Shown: positions 6,448 to 13,862 of the stretch, in pieces | Layout: every line of letters starts with the position of its first letter | How positions within the stretch are numbered: the stretch's first letter is position 1 | From: an uncultured Oscillospiraceae bacterium | Lineage (GTDB): Bacteria; Bacillota; Clostridia; Oscillospirales; Acutalibacteraceae | Reading direction: 5' to 3' | DNA: 22,122 nt | Assembly (NCBI GenBank): GCA_959596515.1 | Contig: CAUFXR010000040.1 | Coordinates: 1 to 22,122 of the forward strand | Made by a program: the position numbers and the translations under genes | Notes under the pieces: generated by a model | Seen by the model: only the letters and a program-made list of their open reading frames with translations | Told to the model about the DNA's origin: nothing | Databases searched by the model: none

Positions 6448-6480
6448 AACCTCTGGTTTTCCACCAGGGGTTTTGGTTTC
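6448..6480 (+). terminator. Probable terminator after the recombinase
   Basis: A 9-bp stem AACCTCTGG (6448-6456) with CCAGGGGTT (6464-6472), one T-G pair, loop TTTTCCA, continuing into TTTTGGTTT. It would stop plus-strand transcripts from the element. Confidence 0.6.
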
Positions 6481-6674
6481 TCTGAGAGAACTTTTGCGTG
6501 TTCTGAAAGACATCTATTGCCGAAAGGCAATTCGCAAAGTGTCGGAATCCAATTAGTGTACTTTTCCCCAGAATATCGTGGAGACAGTCTGTGACCTTTC
6601 GCAGCGTTAAGAAATATCCATGGTGGCAAGGCGTGATAAGACCGCAAGTTTTTCCCAAAAGTGTTTCCAAAAAA

Positions 6675-6720
6675 GAAAAGCGCTGTCGCTGTAGAAATTC
6701 TACAGTGACAGCGCTTTTTT
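6675..6720 (-). terminator. Long bidirectional terminator facing adhE
   Basis: A stem of about 21 bp centred on 6697, built on AAAAGCGCTGTC and GACAGCGCTTTT arms with one G-T pair, and A/T runs on both sides. On the minus strand it is followed by TTTTCTTTTTTGG, and on the plus strand by TTTTTT. It lies about 130 bases after the adhE stop and would end adhE messages as well as element transcripts. Confidence 0.85.
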
Positions 6721-6832
6721 AACGCTTTATTTTCCATGAAGGAAGAAGGAATCAGACAAAGAGCGTATTCTGTCCACAACGAATGGAGTCAACATTCAAA
6801 AGCCTGATTTCTTCACCTTAGCGAAAAGTAGA

Positions 6833-6855
6833 AATAAGACCATAGAAGTCTTATT
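6833..6855 (-). terminator. Hairpin spanning the adhE stop codon
   Basis: Perfect 8-bp arms AATAAGAC (6833-6840) and GTCTTATT (6848-6855) surround a 7-base loop; the adhE stop (6851-6853) lies in one arm. The minus-strand tail is only moderately T-rich. It could be a weak terminator or an end-protecting stem. Confidence 0.35.
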
Positions 6856-9463
6856 TGCCGTAATAAGCCTTAGTGTACAGATCGGCGATTTCGCTGATGA
6901 GGGGATAGCGGGGATTCGCGGTAGTGCACTGGTCCTCATGAGCGTTTTCGGACAGTCTCTGGAGATTATCGAAGAAGACTTTCTCATCGATACCGCATTC
7001 CTGAATGCTGACAGGAGCGCCGACTTCTCTTTCCAAATCACGGATCGCCTGCACCAAATTTTGTACGCTTTCCTGTACGGTCTTGCCGCCCTTGCCGATA
7101 TACTGGGCAATTCTAGCGTATTTCTCGTCCGCGATAAACTTCTCATATTTCGGGAAGGTAGCGAACTTAGTGGGCTTCTGGGCATTGTATTCCACAACAT
7201 AGGGAAGAAGGATCGCGTTGGCACGTCCGTGAGGAATATGATAATCACCGCCCAGCTTATGAGCCATAGAGTGGTTCAAGCCCAAGAAAGCGTTGGTAAA
7301 CGCCATACCAGCGATACAAGAAGCATTATGCATCTTTTCACGGGCAACTGTGTCGGTAGCGCCGTTCTTATAGGCTCTGGGCAGATACTCAAATACCATG
7401 CCGATCGCCTGCAGAGCAAGACCATCGGTGTAATCGCTGGCCATTACGGAAACATAAGCTTCTAGAGCGTGAGTCAAAACGTCCAAGCCGGTGTCTGCGG
7501 TAGCGGATTTCGGCAGCGACATAACAAACTGAGGATCGATAATGGCGACGCCGGGAGTCAAAGCGTAGTCAGCCAGAGGATACTTGATATTGCCGTTCTT
7601 TTTATCGGTAACAACAGAGAAAGAGGTAACCTCAGAACCGGTACCAGAAGTGGTGGGGATACATACCATTTGAGCCTTAGAACCCAGTCTCGGGAACTTG
7701 TAAGCACGCTTTCTGATATCCATGAACTTCAGCTTCAGGCCATCGAAAGTCGCTTCCGGATGCTCGTAGAACAGCCACATACCCTTAGCGGCGTCCATAG
7801 CGGAACCGCCACCTAAGGCGATAATGACATCAGGCTGGAACTGACGCATGGCCTCTACGCCGCGCATAATGGTTTCTACATCCGGATCAGGCTCAACATC
7901 AGAGTAAATCTCGGAATGGCAGTATTTTTCACGTTTTCTCAAATAATAGAGAACCTTGTCCACATTGCCCAGCTTTACCATCGTGGGATCGGTAACGATA
8001 AAGGCGCGCTCAATACCTTCCATTTTCTGCAGGTATTGGATAGAGTCATTTTCAAAATAGATCTTCGGCGGAACTTTAAACCACTGCATATTAACTCTCC
8101 TCTTGGCGATGCGCTTCTTGTTAATCAGGTTAACGGAAGAAACGTTGGAAGTCGTAGAGTTGTGGCCGTAAGAGCCGCAGCCCAGGGTCAGAGACGGGGT
8201 ATTGGTGTTATAGATATCACCGATAGCGCCCTGAGAGGACGGAGAGTTGGAAATGACACGGCCAACCTTCATGGTTTCGCCATACAAAGTGATCAGATCG
8301 TTGTTGGTGCTGTGGATAACAGCGGAGTGGCCCAGACCACCAAGATTCAGCATCTTTTGAGCATACTCAAAGCCCTGATGCCAATCTTTTACCTTGAAAT
8401 AAGCCAGAACAGGGGAGAGCTTCTCTCTGGAGAGAGGATACTCAGGACCGACATCCGGCAAGAGAGCGATCAAAATCTTGGTTTTTTCGGGAACCTTTAC
8501 ACCGGCTTGCTCAGCAATCCAAGCGGCGGGTTTACCAACTACCGCAGCGTTAACCGCTTGCTTCTGGGGATTGATAACATAGTCTGAAACCTTTTTGGTT
8601 TCTTCTTTGTTCAAGAAGTAGCAGTTATTTTCTTTCATGATCCGCTCGAAATCGTCAGCTAAGCACTCATCGACGATGACAGCCTGCTCAGAAGCGCAGA
8701 TCATACCATTATCAAAGGTTTTGGAAAGCATCAGATCGGTGCAGGCTCTTTCCAGATTAGCGGATTTCTCGATATAGCAGGGAACGTTGCCAGGGCCTAC
8801 GCCCAAAGCGGGCTTACCGGTAGAATAAGCGGCTTTTACCATTCCGGCACCACCGGTAGCCAGAACCAAAGCAACACCCGGATGATTCATCAAAGCGTTG
8901 GTTGCCTCAATAGAAGGAGTTTCAATCCACTGAATGCAGTTTTCAGGAGCGCCAGCGGCAATAGCCGCGTCGCGAACAATTCTGGCGGCCTCAGCAGAAC
9001 ATTTCTGAGCGCTGGGATGAAAACCAAAGATAATCGGATCTCTGGACTTGGCGCAGATCATGGATTTAAATATAGTAGTAGAGGTCGGATTGGTGACAGG
9101 AGTAACGCCGGCGACAACGCCCACCGGTTCGGCAACCTCCACATAACCTTCCATGTCGTTTTCATCAACAATGCCTACCGTCTTGGCATATTTGATGTCA
9201 TGCCAAATGTATTCGCTGGCAAACATATTCTTGATGATTTTATCTTCTACGACTCCGCGTCCGGTTTCCTCATAGGCCAATTTGGCGAGTTTCATATGAT
9301 TGTCCAGACCAGCCAAAGCCATGGCGTGCACGATCTTATCGATCTGCTCCTGGTCCAGCTTCATATACTCTTCCAAAGCCTTTTGCGCGTTAGCCACCAG
9401 CTGGTCAATCATTGCGTTTACATCGATGGCTGGCTTTTCCTGATTTTTCTTCTCACTTGGCAT
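6851..9463 (-). CDS. adhE: Bifunctional aldehyde-alcohol dehydrogenase
   Basis: An 870-residue fusion that reduces acetyl-CoA to acetaldehyde and then to ethanol, using two NADH. Residues about 15-440 are the CoA-acylating aldehyde dehydrogenase domain, with catalytic C256 in DNGMICASEQ and the nucleotide loop LATGGAGMVKAAYS. A linker around 440-460 leads to the iron-dependent alcohol dehydrogenase domain (about 462-870), with the NAD-binding ALGGGSAMDAAKGMW and the metal-binding region DTGLDVLTHALEAY followed by NHSMAHKLGG and HG. Length and both active sites are normal for AdhE, which forms filaments (spirosomes) in other bacteria. The ATG has AGGAGG 9 bases upstream. It lies downstream of rex but has its own promoter with two Rex boxes, so expression should rise with NADH. 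Confidence 0.97.
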   Translation of the reverse strand: MPSEKKNQEKPAIDVNAMIDQLVANAQKALEEYMKLDQEQIDKIVHAMALAGLDNHMKLAKLAYEETGRGVVEDKIIKNMFASEYIWHDIKYAKTVGIVDENDMEGYVEVAEPVGVVAGVTPVTNPTSTTIFKSMICAKSRDPIIFGFHPSAQKCSAEAARIVRDAAIAAGAPENCIQWIETPSIEATNALMNHPGVALVLATGGAGMVKAAYSTGKPALGVGPGNVPCYIEKSANLERACTDLMLSKTFDNGMICASEQAVIVDECLADDFERIMKENNCYFLNKEETKKVSDYVINPQKQAVNAAVVGKPAAWIAEQAGVKVPEKTKILIALLPDVGPEYPLSREKLSPVLAYFKVKDWHQGFEYAQKMLNLGGLGHSAVIHSTNNDLITLYGETMKVGRVISNSPSSQGAIGDIYNTNTPSLTLGCGSYGHNSTTSNVSSVNLINKKRIAKRRVNMQWFKVPPKIYFENDSIQYLQKMEGIERAFIVTDPTMVKLGNVDKVLYYLRKREKYCHSEIYSDVEPDPDVETIMRGVEAMRQFQPDVIIALGGGSAMDAAKGMWLFYEHPEATFDGLKLKFMDIRKRAYKFPRLGSKAQMVCIPTTSGTGSEVTSFSVVTDKKNGNIKYPLADYALTPGVAIIDPQFVMSLPKSATADTGLDVLTHALEAYVSVMASDYTDGLALQAIGMVFEYLPRAYKNGATDTVAREKMHNASCIAGMAFTNAFLGLNHSMAHKLGGDYHIPHGRANAILLPYVVEYNAQKPTKFATFPKYEKFIADEKYARIAQYIGKGGKTVQESVQNLVQAIRDLEREVGAPVSIQECGIDEKVFFDNLQRLSENAHEDQCTTANPRYPLISEIADLYTKAYYGK

Positions 9464-9479
9464 GGAAAATAACCTCCTG

Positions 9480-9497
9480 TTGTTAATTGTATAACAA
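9480..9497 (-). promoter_or_regulatory. Rex operator box 1 (proximal to adhE)
   Basis: TTGTTA-N6-TAACAA, a close match to the 18-base Rex operator known from Clostridia (TTGTTAA-N4-TTAACAA). It lies just downstream of the likely adhE transcription start and next to the ribosome site. Confidence 0.85.
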
Positions 9498-9500
9498 ACT

Positions 9501-9518
9501 TTGTTATTATTATAACAA
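9501..9518 (-). promoter_or_regulatory. Rex operator box 2 (over the adhE -10 box)
   Basis: A second TTGTTA-N6-TAACAA, the core of a 26-base palindrome with 11-bp arms (9497-9522). It covers the -10 box, so Rex binding would block RNA polymerase. Its start is 21 bases from that of box 1, about two helix turns, which places both dimers on one face of the DNA. Confidence 0.88.
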
Positions 9519-9537
9519 AGTTGTTTTATGGTGTCAA
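9509..9537 (-). promoter_or_regulatory. Consensus sigma-A promoter of adhE
   Basis: On the minus strand TTGACA (complement of 9532-9537) and TATAAT (complement of 9509-9514) are separated by exactly 17 bases, a full consensus match. Such a strong promoter needs tight repression, supplied by the two Rex boxes. Confidence 0.9.
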
Positions 9538-9667
9538 GCTAACTGTCGGATTATTATTACCAATCTTAATTAACAAAATGCGTAAGAATCTAGTGAATAA
9601 TGTTCAAAGAGAAGAGGCGGTTCTTATGAGAAAGAATTTTCTGACTGAGTGTAATATGACGAAAAAA

Positions 9668-10321
9668 TCAATTTTCGCGGATATCCTCATTATTATTGGA
9701 CATCCGATAGCAGAGAGTCATCAAGCTGTCGCTAAGATGAACATTTTCCACAATTACGTCGGGATAACGAATCGCCAGATCATAATGGCTGAAATTCCAG
9801 TAATTTTTAATTCCCAGATGATAGAGCCGATCTGCTAAAGCGGCTACGGAATCCCGGGGAATACACAGGATCGCCATGTCAGGAGTCTGCTCTCTGCAGA
9901 CCGCTTCCAGGTCGTCAATATTTTGGATGGGAATGTCCCGGATTTTTTTGCCGATCAAAGCTTCGTTGCTGTCAAAAATAGCGGTCAGGGTAAAACCGCG
10001 GCTTTCAAAGGACATATGGGTAGAAACCGCCCGCCCTAGGTTACCGGCGCCAATCAATATGGCCTTAAACCGACTGGAAAGGCCTAAAATATTTCCAATT
10101 TCATTATAGAGCTGTTCTACAATATATCCGTAACCTTGTTGTCCGAAACCGCCAAAGCAGTTCAAGTCCTGTCGAATTTGAGAGGCGGTAAAGCCCATCT
10201 TGTCAGAAAGCTCTCGGGAAGAGATCCGAACCAAACCGTTATCTTTTAGATCAGAAAGAAAACGGTAATAGCGAGGCAGCCGCCTGATGACAGACATAGA
10301 AATATTATCGCGTTTTGGCAC
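9668..10321 (-). CDS. rex: Redox-sensing transcriptional repressor Rex
   Basis: A 217-residue regulator. Residues 8-80 form the winged helix-turn-helix (SMSVIRRLPRYYRFL, then TASQIRQDLNCFGGFGQQGY). Residues 85-200 form a Rossmann fold with GAGNLG (91-96), FDSNEALIGKKI and the C-terminal dimer helix. Rex binds DNA when NAD+ is high and leaves it when NADH rises. The start is GTG at 10321, with AAGGAGG 10 bases upstream (complement of 10332-10338), giving the usual family N-terminus; the in-frame ATG at 10297 would cut the first helix. It follows icd by 38 bases on the same strand, so it is probably cotranscribed with acn and icd. No terminator is seen between rex and adhE. Confidence 0.95.
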   Translation of the reverse strand: MPKRDNISMSVIRRLPRYYRFLSDLKDNGLVRISSRELSDKMGFTASQIRQDLNCFGGFGQQGYGYIVEQLYNEIGNILGLSSRFKAILIGAGNLGRAVSTHMSFESRGFTLTAIFDSNEALIGKKIRDIPIQNIDDLEAVCREQTPDMAILCIPRDSVAALADRLYHLGIKNYWNFSHYDLAIRYPDVIVENVHLSDSLMTLCYRMSNNNEDIREN

Positions 10322-10359
10322 GTAGGGTACGCCTCCTTAACGAAATAGAGTCAATACGA

Positions 10360-11577
10360 TCATTTTTGAAGAAGCTTTTTCAGCCTCCGATTAATCTCCT
10401 GAAGGAAAGTTTCCGTATCCACAGAGGTTTTCTGCTCGAGAGTAGATAGAGCGTACAGATCACCTGTCATAACACCGTCCACAATGGTCTGGATAGAAGC
10501 CTGCTCCAGCTTATCGGCGAAATTCACCAGATCCTCTAAGCCATCCAGCTCGCCGCGTTTTCTCAAAGCGCCGGACCAGGCAAAGAGGGTCGCCATGGAA
10601 TTGGTAGAGGTCTTTTCGCCTTTCAGATGTTTGTAGTAATGGCGCTGTACGGTTCCGTGAGCCGCCTCGTACTCATAGATACCCGACGGAGAAACCAGCA
10701 CGGAAGTCATCATAGCCAGGCTGCCGAAAGCGGTAGCTACCATGTCGCTCATGACATCACCGTCGTAATTTTTGCAGGCCCAGATATAGCCGCCCTCAGA
10801 ACGAATCACCCGGGCAACCGCGTCGTCGATCAGAGTGTAGAAATATTCGATGCCGGCGGCCTCGAATTTTTCTTTATATTCCGCGTCGTAGATTTCCTGG
10901 AAAATGTCCTTGAAACGATGATCGTACTTTTTGGAAATGGTATCCTTGGTGGCGAACCACAGATCCTGTTTTTGATCCAGAGCAAAATTGAAGCAGGCCC
11001 GGGCAAAGCTGGCGATGCTAGCGTCGATGTTGTGCAGGCCCTGAAGAATACCCGGAGTCTTGAACTCGTGGATCAGCTGACGGGTCTCCTTGCCGTCCTT
11101 GTCAGTGACCACCAGCTCCGCTTTACAATCGGCGCCAACCTGCATTTCCGTGTTTTTGTAAACATCTCCGTAGGCGTGACGGGCGATGGTAATGGGCTTT
11201 TTCCAAGTGGGAATAAATGGGGTAATCCCTTTTACCACGATGGGCGTGCGGAATACAGTGCCGTCCAAAATCGCGCGGATGGTACCGTTGGGGGATTTCC
11301 ACATCTCTTTCAGGTGATACTCATCCACTCGGGCAGCGTTTGGGGTGATGGTGGCGCATTTGACCGCTACACCATACTTCTGAGTGGCGTAAGCGGAGTC
11401 AAAGGTCACCTGATCGTTGGTCTTATCACGGTTTTCCAGGCCAAGATCATAATATTCGGTTTTTAGGTCGATGTAGGGAGTCAAAAGAATGTCTTTGATC
11501 ATTTTCCAGATGATCCGGGTCATTTCGTCGCCGTCCATCTCGACCAAAGGGGTTTTCATGAGAATTTTTTCTGCCAT
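10360..11577 (-). CDS. icd: NADP-dependent isocitrate dehydrogenase, eukaryotic-type subfamily
   Basis: A 405-residue enzyme that converts isocitrate to 2-oxoglutarate and CO2 with NADPH formation. The substrate loop SPNGTIRAILDGTVFRTPI (95-113) supplies the serine, asparagine and arginines (R101, R110) of the active site, and the metal aspartates lie in YIWACKNYDGDVMSDMVA. The cofactor motif AAHGTVQRHYYKH keeps the arginine-histidine pair that selects NADP in this subfamily. Length and motifs match the dimeric type found in eukaryotes and some Clostridia, not the Escherichia coli type. AGGAGG lies 6 bases before the ATG. It sits 46 bases downstream of the aconitase gene, as expected for a route to glutamate. 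Confidence 0.95.
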   Translation of the reverse strand: MAEKILMKTPLVEMDGDEMTRIIWKMIKDILLTPYIDLKTEYYDLGLENRDKTNDQVTFDSAYATQKYGVAVKCATITPNAARVDEYHLKEMWKSPNGTIRAILDGTVFRTPIVVKGITPFIPTWKKPITIARHAYGDVYKNTEMQVGADCKAELVVTDKDGKETRQLIHEFKTPGILQGLHNIDASIASFARACFNFALDQKQDLWFATKDTISKKYDHRFKDIFQEIYDAEYKEKFEAAGIEYFYTLIDDAVARVIRSEGGYIWACKNYDGDVMSDMVATAFGSLAMMTSVLVSPSGIYEYEAAHGTVQRHYYKHLKGEKTSTNSMATLFAWSGALRKRGELDGLEDLVNFADKLEQASIQTIVDGVMTGDLYALSTLEQKTSVDTETFLQEINRRLKKLLQK

Positions 11578-11623
11578 GGTGTGCCTCCTGTATTGTATTG
11601 GATCTGGGAACTCATCCGCGATT

Positions 11624-13558
11624 TTACGCCTGATGTTCCCGGGTATAGTTTAATAAGCCGCCATCCAGCACGATATCTCTTTGGCGCTGGGTCAGAACGG
11701 CCTCAGTTTCAAAGGTAAAGCCCTTGGTGACATCTTTCACGGTAATAGCGCCACCCTTTTGGATCGCTTCCCGCAAATCGGTGATTTCCAGTTCATCCAT
11801 TTGGTCGATTTTATTATAAACAGACTCATCCTTGAAAACCAACGGCAGGATACCAGCGTTTGCCAGGTTAGCGCAGTGGATTCTGGCGAAAGATTTTACA
11901 ATGACAGCTTTTACACCTAAATACAGTGGCACCAGAGCGGCGTGCTCACGGGAGGAACCCTGTCCATAGTTGGAACCGCCGATGATGATGCCCTTGCCTT
12001 CCTGACGGCAGCGTTCCGGGAAATCCTTATCGCAGACGGTAAAGCAGAAGTTAGAGAGATAAGGAATATTGGAACGGTAGGGGAGAATTTTCGCGCCGGC
12101 GGGCATAATGTGGTCGGTAGAAATATTGTCTCCCACTTTCAGCAGAGCCTTGGCCTGAATATTATCTTCCAAAGCCTCAGTGGTGGGGAATTCCTTGATG
12201 TTAGGTCCGCGGAGAACCTCTACAGAGTCGGCTTCTTCCTCAGAAGCGGGAGCGACCACCATATTGTCGTTGATGAGGAAATGCTCAGGCTGCGGGATTT
12301 CCACCTCGGCGCCCAGGGTTCTGGGATCGGTAAATACACCAGCCAGAGCGGAAACCGCCGCGGTTTCTGGGCTGACCAGATAGATTTGGCCATCTGCGGT
12401 GCCGGAGCGTCCCTCAAAGTTACGGTTGAAGGTACGCAAAGAAATACCTTTGGAATTGGGAGATTGTCCCATGCCGATACAGGGACCGCAGGCGCATTCC
12501 AAAATTCTGGCGCCGGCGGCGATCAGATCAGCTAAAGCACCGTTTTGAGCCAGCATATTGTAAACCTGCTTGGATCCGGGAGCGATGGAAAGGCTGACAT
12601 CCGGATGGACTGTTTTGCCCTTCAAAATGGAAGCCACCCGCATCAGATCCAAATAAGAGGAGTTGGTACAGGAACCAATGCAAACCTGATCGATTTTCTG
12701 CGGACCGATTTCCTCGATGGTTTTTACGTTGTCCGGACTATGGGGACAGGCCGCCATGGGTACAAGCTTGGAAAGATCAATTTCCAGCGTCTCGTCATAA
12801 ACCGCGTCCACGTCAGACGAAAGAGGAGTGTAATCCTGCTCACGGCCTTGGGCCTTCAAAAACTCCCGGGTAACCTCATCGGATGGGAAAATAGAGGTAG
12901 TAGCGCCAAGTTCCGCACCCATATTGGTAATGGTGGCCCGCATAGGAACCGTTAGGGTTTTTACGCCCTCGCCGGCATATTCGATGATTTTTCCTACGCC
13001 GCCCTTTACCGTCAAACGGCGAAGCACCTCAAGAATTACATCCTTGGCGGAAACCCAGGGCTGCAGTTTGCCGGTCAAATTTATTTTCACCATTTTCGGC
13101 ATACTAATATAATAAGCGCCGCCACCCATAGCTACCGCAACATCTAAACCGCCAGCGCCCATTGCCAGCATACCGATGCCGCCGCCGGTCGGAGTATGGC
13201 TGTCAGAACCGATCAGGGTCTTACCGGGAATGCCGAAGCGCTCCAGATGGACCTGGTGGCAAATGCCATTGCCGGGCCGGGAAAAATAAATGCCATGCTT
13301 TTTTGTAACTGTTTGAATAAAGCGATGGTCATCGGCGTTTTCAAAGCCGGTCTGCAAGGTGTTGTGATCGATATAAGCCACGGATTTTTCGGTCTTGACA
13401 CGGGGAACGCCCATAGCCTCAAACTCCAGGTAAGCCATTGTTCCGGTGGCATCCTGCGTTAAGGTTTGGTCGATTCTCAGTCCAATTTCAGACCCTACGG
13501 CCATCTCACCGCTTAACAGGTGAGCTTTTATGATTTTTTGCGCGATAGTGTAACCCAA
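11624..13558 (-). CDS. acn: Aconitate hydratase
   Basis: A 644-residue [4Fe-4S] enzyme that isomerises citrate to isocitrate. The cluster cysteines are C297 in CIGSCTNSSY and C357 and C360 in CACGPCIGMG. Substrate motifs include GSDSHTPTGGGIGM and, in the C-terminal swivel domain, GGSNYGQGSSREHAAL. The length matches the mitochondrial-type/short aconitases of anaerobes, not the roughly 900-residue AcnA. The start is taken as TTG at 13558 because AAAGGAG lies 8 bases upstream and the N-terminus becomes LGYTIAQKII; the longer frame from 13597 would run across that ribosome site. It is the first gene of the acn-icd-rex operon. Confidence 0.92.
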   Translation of the reverse strand: MGYTIAQKIIKAHLLSGEMAVGSEIGLRIDQTLTQDATGTMAYLEFEAMGVPRVKTEKSVAYIDHNTLQTGFENADDHRFIQTVTKKHGIYFSRPGNGICHQVHLERFGIPGKTLIGSDSHTPTGGGIGMLAMGAGGLDVAVAMGGGAYYISMPKMVKINLTGKLQPWVSAKDVILEVLRRLTVKGGVGKIIEYAGEGVKTLTVPMRATITNMGAELGATTSIFPSDEVTREFLKAQGREQDYTPLSSDVDAVYDETLEIDLSKLVPMAACPHSPDNVKTIEEIGPQKIDQVCIGSCTNSSYLDLMRVASILKGKTVHPDVSLSIAPGSKQVYNMLAQNGALADLIAAGARILECACGPCIGMGQSPNSKGISLRTFNRNFEGRSGTADGQIYLVSPETAAVSALAGVFTDPRTLGAEVEIPQPEHFLINDNMVVAPASEEEADSVEVLRGPNIKEFPTTEALEDNIQAKALLKVGDNISTDHIMPAGAKILPYRSNIPYLSNFCFTVCDKDFPERCRQEGKGIIIGGSNYGQGSSREHAALVPLYLGVKAVIVKSFARIHCANLANAGILPLVFKDESVYNKIDQMDELEITDLREAIQKGGAITVKDVTKGFTFETEAVLTQRQRDIVLDGGLLNYTREHQA

Positions 13559-13605
13559 GTTCAGGTCTCCTTTCAATACTAGTTGCCATATAACCATACA
13601 CCTCT

Positions 13606-13634
13606 ATTATCTAATATTCTAAAGAGTATGTCAA
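13606..13634 (-). promoter_or_regulatory. Promoter of the acn-icd-rex operon
   Basis: On the minus strand TTGACA (complement of 13629-13634) and GATAAT (complement of 13606-13611) are 17 bases apart. A 10-base palindrome AAGAATTCTT (13646-13655) lies 11 bases upstream of the -35 box and may be a regulator site. No Rex box is visible here. Confidence 0.75.
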
Positions 13635-13700
13635 TCTTTTGACGAAAGAATTCTTCTTGAAAAAAGGCTTTGAGCTTGTAGAGCGAAAGTTTTTCGGCGC

Positions 13701-13729
13701 TTGCCCAAATGGGGGATGGATGATATAAT
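13701..13729 (+). promoter_or_regulatory. Promoter of the tepA-spoIIIE genes
   Basis: TTGCCC (13701-13706) and a perfect TATAAT (13724-13729) are 17 bases apart. Transcription would begin near 13736, leaving a leader of about 120 bases before the protease gene. It is divergent from the acn promoter. Confidence 0.7.
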
Positions 13730-13805
13730 GAAAATGGTTTTTTAGGGCCTGATACCTGTCATTTAATTGCGTTTGGCTACATCCATTCGTTTTACCTGTG
13801 GTCCA

Positions 13806-13862
13806 ATGGATAAACCCTGCCTCCTTACGACAAACTACTTAGAAGGAGGCGTGATAGTATGA
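13806..13862 (+). CDS. Possible 18-codon leader ORF overlapping the tepA start
   Basis: ATG at 13806 opens MDKPCLLTTNYLEGGVIV, and its TGA (13860-13862) overlaps the tepA ATG (13859-13861) in an ATGA arrangement. It reads through both arms of the hairpin at 13819-13850. No good ribosome site precedes it, so translation is uncertain. Confidence 0.3.
   Translation: MDKPCLLTTNYLEGGVIV
13819..13850 (+). promoter_or_regulatory. Hairpin covering the tepA ribosome site
   Basis: Perfect 8-bp arms GCCTCCTT (13819-13826) and AAGGAGGC (13843-13850) with a 16-base loop. The second arm contains the whole AAGGAGG ribosome site, which lies 9 bases before the ATG. Folded, the site would be closed; a ribosome translating the upstream mini-ORF would open it (inference). 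Confidence 0.6.

Larger units (their letters stand above)
6245..6850. other. Gene-free junction between element and chromosome
   Basis: About 600 bases without a credible gene. The first 60 bases after the recombinase are AT-rich with TATATA-type tracts, the usual place for the attachment site of a large serine recombinase. The left end is outside the window, so no direct repeat can be matched. Further on are a perfect GTCCCC-G-GGGGAC palindrome (6393-6405), two terminators and a nested hairpin (6489-6541). Short open frames here cross these hairpins and lack ribosome sites. Confidence 0.5.

Noticed and set aside
6356..6779. Two overlapping minus-strand frames in the junction region
   Set aside because: They run through the strong terminator at 6675-6720 and other hairpins, have no ribosome site and resemble no protein family.
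7469..9472. Several plus-strand frames of 100-220 codons opposite adhE
   Set aside because: They mirror the codon pattern of adhE and lack ribosome sites; adhE has clear motifs over its full length.
11624..13597. Longer aconitase start at 13597
   Set aside because: The added residues would encode the ribosome site and do not fit the family N-terminus; TTG at 13558 has AAAGGAG at the right distance.
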